Positions 54,803 through 61,444 of a stretch of DNA of 61,444 nucleotides are shown piece after piece; position 1 is the stretch's first letter; each line of letters starts with the position of its first letter. The DNA lies in contig NZ_LMOG01000010.1 of assembly GCF_001423495.1 (NCBI RefSeq), positions 11,968 through 73,411 of the forward strand. The letters run 5' to 3'. This DNA is from Xanthomonas sp. Leaf131 (GTDB lineage Bacteria; Pseudomonadota; Gammaproteobacteria; Xanthomonadales; Xanthomonadaceae). The translations under genes and the position numbers were made by a program. The notes beneath the pieces are model-generated. The model was not told where the DNA came from. It did no database searches and was given only the letters and a program-made list of their open reading frames with translations.

Positions 54803-55645
54803 TCAGAATTCCAGGTTGTCGATAAGACGCGTAGTGCCCAGGCGTGCGGCAATCAAGGCCACGCGCGCGCCGCTATTGCCGTCGCCGGGCTCGCTGAGGT
54901 CGGGCAAGCGCACCACCGCGTAATCGACGCGGAAACCGGCCTGTTCCAGCGCCTGGGTGGCGGTGTCTTCGACCTGCGCACGCGGCGTGCCGGACGCGTA
55001 ACTCTCGCGCATCTGCAGCAGCACCTTGCGGATGTGCGCCGACTGCGGGCGATCGGTGGCTGACAGATACTGGTTGCGCGAGCTCATCGCCAGGCCATCG
55101 GCCTCGCGCACGATGCTGCCGCCCAGGATCTCGATCGGAAACGCCAGGTCGGCCACCATCTGGCGGATCACCGCCAGCTGCTGATAATCCTTCTTGCCGA
55201 AGGCAGCCACGTCCGGCTGCACCTGATTGAACAGGCGCGCCACCACGGTGCACACACCGTCGAAATGCCCCGGCCGGCACACACCTTCCAGTACATCGCT
55301 GACGCCCGGCGCATGGATCGGCGTGGCCAATGCGGTGCCCAGCGGATACATGGTGTCCACGTCCGGCAACCACAGCGCATCGCAACCGGCGTCTTCCAGC
55401 CCGCGCAGATCGGACTCGGGCGTACGCGGGTACCGCGCGAAGTCTTCGTTCGGGCCGAACTGGGTCGGGTTGACGAACACGCTCGACACCACGCGGTCGG
55501 CGTACTGGCGCGCCAGCATCACCAGCGAGTAGTGACCGGCGTGCAGATTGCCCATGGTCGGCACCAACGCCACGCGCAGCCCTTCGCGCTTCCAGCCGGT
55601 GACCAGTGCGCGCAGGGTGGAAAGATCGGTAATGGTCTGAATCAT
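54803..55645 (-). CDS. panC: Pantothenate synthetase
   Basis: Joins D-pantoate and beta-alanine with ATP to give pantothenate. The 280-aa product has the HIGH-like [52 protein letters not shown] and the [13 protein letters not shown] motif equivalent to KMSKS. The ATG at 55645 starts [11 protein letters not shown], 10 bp after panB. All three pan genes are contiguous. Confidence 0.96.
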   Translation of the reverse strand: MIQTITDLSTLRALVTGWKREGLRVALVPTMGNLHAGHYSLVMLARQYADRVVSSVFVNPTQFGPNEDFARYPRTPESDLRGLEDAGCDALWLPDVDTMYPLGTALATPIHAPGVSDVLEGVCRPGHFDGVCTVVARLFNQVQPDVAAFGKKDYQQLAVIRQMVADLAFPIEILGGSIVREADGLAMSSRNQYLSATDRPQSAHIRKVLLQMRESYASGTPRAQVEDTATQALEQAGFRVDYAVVRLPDLSEPGDGNSGARVALIAARLGTTRLIDNLEF

Positions 55646-55655
55646 ATGGTCTGAA

Positions 55656-56471
55656 TCATGCGGCGTACGCGTGCTCTGCATCGGGAAAGCTGCCGTCGCG
55701 CACGGCTTGCGCATACGCGCGTACCGCGCCCGCCACCGAGCCGCCTTCGGCGAGGAAATCCTTGACGAACTTGGGACGGCGATGGCCGCTGTCCAGGCCC
55801 AGCATGTCGTGCATCACCAGCACCTGGCCATCGCAGCCGGGGCCGGCGCCAATGCCGATGGTAGGCACGCTGAGTTCGGCGCTGATCTGCGCGGCGATCG
55901 GCGTGGGCACGCATTCCAGCACGATCATGCTGGCACCGGCGTCGACCACCGCCTGCGCATCGCGGCGCAACTGCTCGCCGGCTTCGCCACGCCCCTGCAC
56001 CTTGTAGCCGCCGAAGCGCAGCACCGATTGCGGGGTCAGCCCCAGGTGCGCGCAGACCGGGATCTCGCGCTCGACCAGATAGCGGATGACCTCGAGCTTG
56101 TGGCCGGCGCCTTCGAGCTTGACCATCTCCGCGCCGGCCTGCAGCAGCTGGGTGGCCGCATCCAGCGCACGCTGTGGCGTGGCATCGGCCTGGAACGACA
56201 AATCAGCCACCAGCAATGCCCGCTCCAGCACCCGTGCCACCGAGGCGGTGTGATAGACCATATCGGCGGTGGTCACCGGCAGCGTGGACGTATGCCCCTG
56301 CACCACCATGCCCAGCGAATCGCCGACCAGGATCAGATCGACGCCATTGGCATCGAAGGTGCGCGCAAAGCCGGCGTCATAGGCGGTCAACATGACCAAT
56401 TTTCGACCGTCGCGCTTGGCCTGCGCCAAGGCGGGCACGGTCCAGGGCTTGCTGTCGGTATGGCTGCTCAT
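55656..56471 (-). CDS. panB: 3-methyl-2-oxobutanoate hydroxymethyltransferase
   Basis: First committed step of pantothenate synthesis (ketoisovalerate plus methylene-THF to ketopantoate). The 271-aa product has [19 protein letters not shown], the metal-site [41 protein letters not shown] and [16 protein letters not shown]. The ATG at 56471 is the only in-frame start that opens the conserved sequence. It lies 35 bp after folK; both pathways use folate cofactors. Confidence 0.96.
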   Translation of the reverse strand: MSSHTDSKPWTVPALAQAKRDGRKLVMLTAYDAGFARTFDANGVDLILVGDSLGMVVQGHTSTLPVTTADMVYHTASVARVLERALLVADLSFQADATPQRALDAATQLLQAGAEMVKLEGAGHKLEVIRYLVEREIPVCAHLGLTPQSVLRFGGYKVQGRGEAGEQLRRDAQAVVDAGASMIVLECVPTPIAAQISAELSVPTIGIGAGPGCDGQVLVMHDMLGLDSGHRRPKFVKDFLAEGGSVAGAVRAYAQAVRDGSFPDAEHAYAA

Positions 56472-56506
56472 GAAGTCATTACGTGGGGTGATAAGCCGGC
56501 CATTAT

Positions 56507-56992
56507 CTACCCAATCGGCTCCAGCCCGCTGACCTCGATGACCTGCAGGGCGTGCCGCACTGTTCCATGTCCTGGAATGATCGCCTCCGGAGCCAGCTCG
56601 GACAGCGGCAACAGCGCGAATGCGCGCGAATGCAGATACGGATGCGGCACCTGCAGGCGCGGCAGATCGATCACTTGCTCGGCATACAGCAGCAGATCCA
56701 GGTCCAGCGTACGCGGGCCCCAGCGCTCGCCAGCCTGGCGCTGCCGGCCGAAGGCTTGCTCGATCCCGAGCAAGGCATCCAGCAACTGCAACGGCGACAG
56801 CGTGGTGCGCAACTGCGCCACGGCGTTGATGAAATCGGGCTGATCTTCGCGGCCCCAGGCCGGCGTGCGATACAGGCGCGAGGCCGCAATCAACGTGGAC
56901 TGCGGCACCTCGCCGAGCGCGGCGATGGCCGCGCGCACGCTGGCCTCGGCCGGGCCCAGGTTGGCACCCAGGCCGACAAAGGCGGTGTGCAT
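56507..56992 (-). CDS. folK: 2-amino-4-hydroxy-6-hydroxymethyldihydropteridine pyrophosphokinase
   Basis: HPPK of folate synthesis. The 161-aa product shows [37 protein letters not shown], the [21 protein letters not shown] signature, and [19 protein letters not shown]. It starts 3 bp after pcnB, so the two are probably co-transcribed. Confidence 0.96.
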   Translation of the reverse strand: MHTAFVGLGANLGPAEASVRAAIAALGEVPQSTLIAASRLYRTPAWGREDQPDFINAVAQLRTTLSPLQLLDALLGIEQAFGRQRQAGERWGPRTLDLDLLLYAEQVIDLPRLQVPHPYLHSRAFALLPLSELAPEAIIPGHGTVRHALQVIEVSGLEPIG

Positions 56993-56995
56993 GCC

Positions 56996-58330
56996 CTACT
57001 CGCCTGCGGGAGCGCCAGTGCGACGACGGCGACGACGACGCTTGCGCGGCGCGCCTTCTTCGCCCTCTTGATCGGCCTGCGCGGTTTCGATCGCATCGAC
57101 CAACTCCTGGCCGGAGGACTTCTGCGCCTCGCGCCAGAACTCCACATCGGCGGCGTGATCGGCCGAGGCGAACTGGCGCAGCACCAAAAAGTCGAACGCG
57201 GCGCGGAAGCGCGGATGCGACAAGGTGCGGAACACGCGCTTGCGCTGACGCGAGGAAAAGCGCGTCTGCAGCAGCCAGATTTCCTGCATCGGCAGCGAGA
57301 AACGGCGCGGCAAGGCCACACGCTCGAGCTGATGCAGAGTGACCCGGTCGGCGGCGCGTCGCTGCGCGTCTTCCGGCTGCACGCCTTGCGCCTGCAAGCC
57401 CATTAAGGTGCGGCAAAACGCCGGCCACAGCAGCAAGGCGAACAGGAATGCGGGCGACACCGGCTCGTCGTTGGCAACACGCGCATCGGTATTGCGCAGG
57501 CCCTCCAGCACCATGGCGCGCAGCGCGCCGCTGCGGTTGGATTTCAGGGCTGCGGCACTTTCGGGAAACAGCGCGCCGAGCAGGCCATACCGCTCCAGGC
57601 CTTCGAAACTGGCCACGCCGTGCCCGGACAGGAACAGCTTGAGAATTTCTTCGAACAAGCGCGCCGGCGCGGCTTCGGACAACAGACCGGCCAGGCGCGG
57701 GATGGGTTCTGCGGTGCCGGCTTCGATATCGAAGTTGAGTTTGGCGGCCAGGCGTACCGCGCGCAGCATGCGCACCGGATCTTCCTGGTAACGCAGCTCC
57801 GGGTTGCCGATCAACTTCATCAGACGCGCCTGCACGTCTTCGAAGCCGCCACAGTAGTCGCGCACCGAAAAATCTTCGATCGCGTAGTACAGGGCGTTGC
57901 AGGTGAAGTCGCGGCGGATCGCGTCGTCTTCGATGCTGCCGTAGACGTTGTCGCGCACCAGCCGGCCGTTATCCAGTTCGCGGTCGCCGCTGCCGTCATC
58001 GACATTGGCGCGGAACGTGGCCACTTCGATGATCTCGCGGCCGAACACCACATGCGCCAGGCGGAAGCGGCGGCCGATCAGACGACAGTTGCGGAACAGC
58101 GTCTTGACTTCTTCCGGCGTGGCGCTGGTGGCCACGTCGAAATCCTTGGGATGCCCGCCAACCAAAAGGTCACGGACCGCGCCGCCAACCAGGTAGGCGC
58201 CAAAGCCCGATTCGCGCAGGCGGTACAGCACGCGCAGCGCGTTTGGGCTGATGTCCTTGCGCGAGATGGTGTGCTGGTCGCGTGGAATGACGCGCAGCGT
58301 GAACGGAGATGTAACTGAGGGTTCGATGAT
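56996..58330 (-). CDS. pcnB: Poly(A) polymerase I (start codon uncertain, possibly ATC)
   Basis: Adds 3' poly(A) tails to RNA and speeds decay. Class II nucleotidyltransferase motifs are [22 protein letters not shown] (catalytic Asp pair), [32 protein letters not shown] and [15 protein letters not shown]. The C-terminus is basic ([16 protein letters not shown]). The open frame extends to a TTG at 58408, but that point lies just before the divergent tRNA-Glu, downstream of its -10 box. No ATG occurs before the conserved start. ATC at 58330 (then [20 protein letters not shown]) is proposed by analogy with the AUU start of E. coli pcnB, giving 444 aa. GTG 58378 and TTG 58363 are alternatives. 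Confidence 0.85.
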   Translation of the reverse strand: MIEPSVTSPFTLRVIPRDQHTISRKDISPNALRVLYRLRESGFGAYLVGGAVRDLLVGGHPKDFDVATSATPEEVKTLFRNCRLIGRRFRLAHVVFGREIIEVATFRANVDDGSGDRELDNGRLVRDNVYGSIEDDAIRRDFTCNALYYAIEDFSVRDYCGGFEDVQARLMKLIGNPELRYQEDPVRMLRAVRLAAKLNFDIEAGTAEPIPRLAGLLSEAAPARLFEEILKLFLSGHGVASFEGLERYGLLGALFPESAAALKSNRSGALRAMVLEGLRNTDARVANDEPVSPAFLFALLLWPAFCRTLMGLQAQGVQPEDAQRRAADRVTLHQLERVALPRRFSLPMQEIWLLQTRFSSRQRKRVFRTLSHPRFRAAFDFLVLRQFASADHAADVEFWREAQKSSGQELVDAIETAQADQEGEEGAPRKRRRRRRRTGAPAGE

Positions 58331-58355
58331 GGCGTTTCCGTTTTGTGTTGCAGGA

Positions 58356-58384
58356 TTGCCCAACGGCTGTTGCCACACTATACT
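58356..58384 (+). promoter_or_regulatory. Promoter of tRNA-Glu
   Basis: -35 TTGCCC (58356-58361), 17-bp spacer and -10 TATACT (58379-58384), about 28 bp before the tRNA. The minus strand of the same site reads TATAGT, a possible -10 for pcnB. Confidence 0.65.
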
Positions 58385-58411
58385 AGCCCGCTGCACAGGA
58401 CGCGACAAAAC

Positions 58412-58486
58412 GCTCCCTTCGTCTAATGGTTAGGACGTGGCCCTCTCAAGGCTAAAACAGGGGTTCGAGCCCCCTAGGGAGCACCA
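58412..58486 (+). tRNA. tRNA-Glu (anticodon CTC)
   Basis: Acceptor GCTCCCT pairs with AGGGAGC, the T arm is GGGGTTCGAGCCCC, the loop CTCTCAA has anticodon CTC, and CCA is encoded. The typical tRNA-Glu start (TTCGTCTAATGGTTAGGAC) is present. Confidence 0.95.
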
Positions 58487-58487
58487 C

Positions 58488-58909
58488 TCCCGTCCTTGCT
58501 GCAGAAAACGCCAGAGCCCCGCATTGCGGGGCTTTTGCGTTGGGGCACGCTTGGCCCGCACTGCATCGTGCAGTCGCTGTGGCTCGAAGCCGAACGTAAG
58601 AGGCACCCAAGCCATCGCTTCAGAGAGTGCAAGCCTGCCGTGCTGAGACGTTCATTGGTCGAGGTCGTTTGCAGGCGTCATGTGGCTTGCTGCGAACATG
58701 CCGCAGACGTTCGTCAACGTCGCTGCCGATCAGCAGCGGTGCACTCGCGTATTCGTACCGATCGCGTTGGCACGCATGACCACGTACGGACCGACCAGGA
58801 CACATGCCCGCGCGCTCGCTTGCCCGTTACGCATCGCAGCCAGATCGACACCGCGTTTGCGTGGACGTGGCGCACAACGCAGCGAATTCTTGCACGGCAT
58901 GGCAATCCC
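58488..58909. other. Intergenic region after tRNA-Glu
   Basis: This 422-bp gap lies between tRNA-Glu and the convergent folE2. It starts with a rho-independent terminator: the GAGCCCCGCATTGCGGGGCTTTT hairpin (split as AGCCCCGC/GCGGGGCT plus T4) at about 58511-58534. The rest has no gene or motif that I can support. Confidence 0.65.
58511..58534 (+). terminator. Rho-independent terminator of tRNA-Glu
   Basis: Stem AGCCCCGC / GCGGGGCT with a short ATT loop, followed by TTTTGCG. It is 25 bp after the tRNA CCA end. Confidence 0.8.
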
Positions 58910-59833
58910 TCAATCGGCAAATGGATGAAAGCCGTCGGCAGCGCTGTCGGTCTCGGCGACCGCATCGTGGGCATGCAGACTTTCGAAATGGCGAACCGCC
59001 ACATGGAAGTTGGCATAGCGCTCGGCCAGCACCTTGCGCAGACGCCGCGCGGCGTCTTCGACGTACATCAGGTTGGCGCCGTTCAAGCGCGCAAACGCCT
59101 GCTCGTCGATGCGCCGCACTGCTGCCTGTACCGGCGTAGCCAACGCTTGTTCGCATAGCGCGACCAGCTCGCGGATATCGAATCGCTGCGTGCAGGCGAT
59201 CAGATCCACGCGTACCTGCGCCACGCTGCGCTGGCTATGCGGCGTAGCGTACGAGCCGTTGTATTGCAGCCAGTGCGCAACGTCCTCCGGCGCCAGCGCG
59301 TCACGCCCGACGTGTTGCTGCAAGAACGCCTCGCTCAGCAACTGCCGCGACAACGCCGCAGAACACGGGCATGTCGATGCGTAGAGCACATCGATCTGCA
59401 GACGGACATGGCTGCGCCCTGCCCTGCATTGCGCATCGATCCGCACCGGATACGCGCGCCAACCGGCCAGTCCTTCGCTCAGCAATGCCGGCATCCGCAG
59501 CATCAACTCGAAGGCCAGCGACACGCGCGCGGCGCGGCTGCCGCAATCGGCGTGGCTGTCGATCATGGCCTGCAGCAAATGCGACAGCATCGCCGGCGAC
59601 AACGGCTGCTCCAGGTGGTGATCGAGCAAGCGATACAGCCGCGACATATGGATGCCTTTGCGCTCGGGCTGCGGCAGATCCACCTGGACCGTGGCGCGCG
59701 CAGCCACGGTACCGCTCGGCTCGGCTTCGTCCAGGCGCACCGGCACGGCGATGTCCTGCATGCCGACCCAGCGCAACGGCGCGCTCAAGGTGGAAAGTTC
59801 GGTAACGGCAACATCGGGAAGCGTGGCGGACAT
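58910..59833 (-). CDS. folE2: GTP cyclohydrolase FolE2 (type IB, zinc-independent form)
   Basis: Makes 7,8-dihydroneopterin triphosphate, the first step of folate synthesis. Unlike FolE it can work with other metals, so it replaces FolE when zinc is scarce. The 307-aa product has LPQPERKGIHMSRLYRLL, SHADCGSRAARVSLAFEL, the metal-site cysteine in STCPCSAALSRQLL, THSQR-like PHSQRSVAQVRVDL, and YVEDAARRLRKVL. It follows the amidase gene by 36 bp; the Zur box lies upstream of that pair. Confidence 0.95.
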   Translation of the reverse strand: MSATLPDVAVTELSTLSAPLRWVGMQDIAVPVRLDEAEPSGTVAARATVQVDLPQPERKGIHMSRLYRLLDHHLEQPLSPAMLSHLLQAMIDSHADCGSRAARVSLAFELMLRMPALLSEGLAGWRAYPVRIDAQCRAGRSHVRLQIDVLYASTCPCSAALSRQLLSEAFLQQHVGRDALAPEDVAHWLQYNGSYATPHSQRSVAQVRVDLIACTQRFDIRELVALCEQALATPVQAAVRRIDEQAFARLNGANLMYVEDAARRLRKVLAERYANFHVAVRHFESLHAHDAVAETDSAADGFHPFAD

Positions 59834-59869
59834 CGAAAGCTCGTTGAATGAGGGGGAAGAGATCGCGCT

Positions 59870-61030
59870 TCAGGCGCGACCGGGAACTGCCTGAAAGTAA
59901 TCGTCGATGCCCGCATGCAAGGTCTGCGCGAGCTCGTCCTGATGCGTGTCGCCGCACAACCGCCGGCAATCGTCGCGATTGCTCATGAAGCCGGTTTCCA
60001 CCAGTAGCGAGGGGATATCCGGCGACTTCAACACCGCAAAGCCAGCCTGCCCGACCTGGTTCTGATGCAGGCGCGTCACCTGCTGCAGACGGCCGAGCAT
60101 CAAGCTGCCGAACTGCAGGCTGCTGGCGATGGTGCCGCTCAACGACAGATCGGCCAGCACCTGCGACAACACCGGATTGCTCGGCACCCGCAAACGGCGC
60201 GCGCTGTCGCCCATGTCGTCGGCCGCGTTCTCGCTATCGGCGATCCAGCGCGCCAATGCGGAGCTGGCGCCGTTCTGCGACAGCGCAAACACCGAGGCAC
60301 CGCGTGCTTCGCTGTTGGGCGCAGCATCGGCGTGGATGGAGACGAACAGATCGGCGTTGTGGCGATGGGCGATCAACACCCGTTCATGCAGCGGCACGAA
60401 GCGATCGTCGCTGCGGATCATCGTCGGCCGGTAACGCGGATCGGCCGCCAGACGCTGGTGCAGCCGCCCCGCGACCGCCATGGCCACATGCTTCTCGTAG
60501 CGCGCATCGGCACTGACTGCGCCGGGATCCTTGCCGCCGTGGCCGGCGTCGATGGCGACCACGTAGGGGTGCAGACGTGAACGCGTGGACGCAGCCGCCG
60601 CAACCGCCGGATCGGTGGTATCGGCGGCGGACAACGACCCAGCGCCGGAAGCCGCAGCAAGATCCAGCACCAGCGCACTGCCCTCCCACCGCGCAGTCGT
60701 TGCCAGCGGCTGCGCCAGATCGAGCACCACACGCAATCCGTCCATCTGCGGACCGCTGCGAATCGCGACGACTGCAAGGCCGCCAGGTAACGGATCGATC
60801 CGCGGTGGCTGGCTCGACACGCCGCTCAGGTCGATGACCAAGCGCTCGGGATTGGACAGACGAAAACTGCGGTAGGCGACCTGCGCGTTCAATTCGAGTC
60901 GGAGCCGCAGGCCGTCATCTTGCTGCTGCAAGCCGCAGCTGCGCAGTGTCGGAAGCCCTTGCGCATAGCCCAGGCCCGGCGACAGCACCAGCGCCGCGCC
61001 GGCGGCCTGCAGCAACTGTCGCCGCTTCAT
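59870..61030 (-). CDS. amiC: AmiC-type N-acetylmuramoyl-L-alanine amidase (Zur-linked)
   Basis: Zinc peptidoglycan amidase that splits cell-wall stem peptides from glycan. The start is put at the ATG at 61030, opening MKRRQLLQAAGAALVLSPG, a Tat-like signal that ends at YAQG; 61039 is an alternative. The AMIN domain spans about 30-150. The amidase_3 domain has AIDAGHGGKDPGA, Glu in YEKHVAM, SIHADAAPN and the catalytic LLVETGFMSN. The frame to 61174 would run across the Zur box and is not used. A zinc-regulated spare amidase beside folE2 is known in other Gammaproteobacteria. Confidence 0.9.
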   Translation of the reverse strand: MKRRQLLQAAGAALVLSPGLGYAQGLPTLRSCGLQQQDDGLRLRLELNAQVAYRSFRLSNPERLVIDLSGVSSQPPRIDPLPGGLAVVAIRSGPQMDGLRVVLDLAQPLATTARWEGSALVLDLAAASGAGSLSAADTTDPAVAAAASTRSRLHPYVVAIDAGHGGKDPGAVSADARYEKHVAMAVAGRLHQRLAADPRYRPTMIRSDDRFVPLHERVLIAHRHNADLFVSIHADAAPNSEARGASVFALSQNGASSALARWIADSENAADDMGDSARRLRVPSNPVLSQVLADLSLSGTIASSLQFGSLMLGRLQQVTRLHQNQVGQAGFAVLKSPDIPSLLVETGFMSNRDDCRRLCGDTHQDELAQTLHAGIDDYFQAVPGRA

Positions 61031-61155
61031 GGCGCGCATCCGGGACGGCAGGTACAGCGGCCTCGCGATCTCCGATCTGGTGACCGACTCGGCTTGGAGC
61101 ACACGCACAACGGCATTGAACACGACACGGGCGGGCAGACTGAGCGAAGGAGATG

Positions 61156-61176
61156 AAGTGTTATAAAGTAACACTT
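61156..61176. promoter_or_regulatory. Zur box
   Basis: A perfect 8-bp inverted repeat, AAGTGTTA / TAACACTT, with 5-bp spacer TAAAG. It differs from the 21-bp core of the gammaproteobacterial Zur consensus at only about 4 positions. It lies 126 bp upstream of amiC and 75 bp upstream of the short divergent ORF. Confidence 0.82.
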
Positions 61177-61250
61177 AAAGCGCAAAAGCAAGTCCGTGCG
61201 CGCTCATCTGCGTCTTCACGTTCATTTCCTTGCCTACCGGAGCCCGCCCA

Positions 61251-61364
61251 ATGTCTGCCGCCCTCCCCACCAGCTACACCGCCTGGCGCCACTGCATCGA
61301 AGTCGACTGCGCGCAGCCATTGACCGCCCCCTTCATCGCCGAGCGCCTGACCTGCCCCCACTGA
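61251..61364 (+). pseudogene. Short ORF, probably a gene truncated by an insertion sequence
   Basis: A 37-codon frame (MSAALPTSYTAWRHCIEVDC..., ending AERLTCPH) with AGCCCG just upstream of the ATG. The sequence looks protein-like. Its stop TGA at 61362 lies about 50 bp before the transposase start of the incoming IS, so the true 3' part may have been displaced. It is divergent from amiC across the Zur box. No family was recognised. Confidence 0.45.
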
Positions 61365-61444
61365 GCCGTACCAGCTGAAGCTATAAAGTCCGTGACCCCA
61401 AGAGGACGGACATGAAGAAGAGCAGATTCAGCACCGAGCAGATC
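61365..61444 (+). mobile_element. Left end of an IS3-family element (partial)
   Basis: An orfA begins at 61412 (MKKSRFSTEQI) and runs off the window. The opening is homologous to, but distinct from, the OrfA at 20911. The terminal inverted repeat could not be fixed; the boundary is somewhere between 61362 and about 61390. Confidence 0.6.
61412..61444 (+). CDS. IS3-family transposase OrfA, N-terminal fragment
   Basis: Eleven codons, MKKSRFSTEQI, preceded by AGAGGACGGAC. This opening is typical of IS3/IS407-type HTH subunits. The rest lies outside the window. Confidence 0.65.
   Translation, partial: MKKSRFSTEQI

Noticed and set aside
54694..54852. Longer PanD N-terminus
   Set aside because: Family members begin at the [10 protein letters not shown] equivalent. 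The extension would cover the hairpins between panC and panD.

Overview
The window looks like chromosomal DNA of a Xanthomonas (axonopodis/citri/campestris/oryzae type). It is GC-rich, has many GTG and TTG starts, and carries several genera-typical blocks: an fhaB/fhaC two-partner secretion pair divergent from a pgaABCD (hmsHFRS) operon, a RegB/RegA-like two-component pair, a GH3 / sodium-sugar symporter / GH5 carbohydrate block, and a pcnB-folK-panBCD-pgi run. This assignment is inferred from gene content and was not checked by search.

Layout. 1-12.4 kb (minus): a giant filamentous haemagglutinin/CdiA-like exoprotein (fhaB, running off the left edge) and its outer-membrane transporter fhaC. 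12.4-13.0 kb: a divergent control region with a good Clp/Crp-type site. 13.0-18.6 kb (plus): pgaABCD for poly-beta-1,6-N-acetylglucosamine. Adhesin and exopolysaccharide genes therefore share one intergenic region. 18.6-25.4 kb: an accessory region with gene debris, a complete IS3/IS407-type element, an orphan membrane protein, an HTH/tyrosine-integrase pair and a compact three-gene operon of unknown function that includes a probable PD-(D/E)xK nuclease. It ends at the 3' end of a tRNA-Arg(CCT), a classic island target. This operon is the best candidate for an undescribed (probably defence) system.

25.5-36.1 kb (plus): housekeeping and metabolism: an ALDH7-type dehydrogenase, a packed DUF4190 - methyltransferase - pyrD - murB - DMT exporter operon, three exported proteins including a secreted truncated haemoglobin, an Asp/Glu racemase and an MFS transporter. 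36.2-40.1 kb: PAP2 phosphatase and ispG (minus), then the RegB/RegA-like pair (plus). 40.2-50.6 kb: a GH5 glycanase, a GAF-GGDEF-EAL c-di-GMP phosphodiesterase, a sodium/solute symporter, a GH3 beta-glucosidase lipoprotein and a Tat-exported PhoX with an upstream Pho box.

50.6-51.5 kb is an array of composite palindromic repeats, one of which recurs at 40.2 kb. 51.7-52.7 kb: a zeta-type toxin with a Phd/YefM-type antitoxin and palindromic operators. 52.8-58.3 kb (minus): pcnB-folK-panB-panC-panD-pgi. tRNA-Glu(CTC) follows on the plus strand. 58.9-61.2 kb (minus): an amiC-type amidase and folE2 under a clear Zur box, meaning zinc-sparing enzymes. A short divergent ORF is probably cut by another IS3-family element that enters at the right edge.
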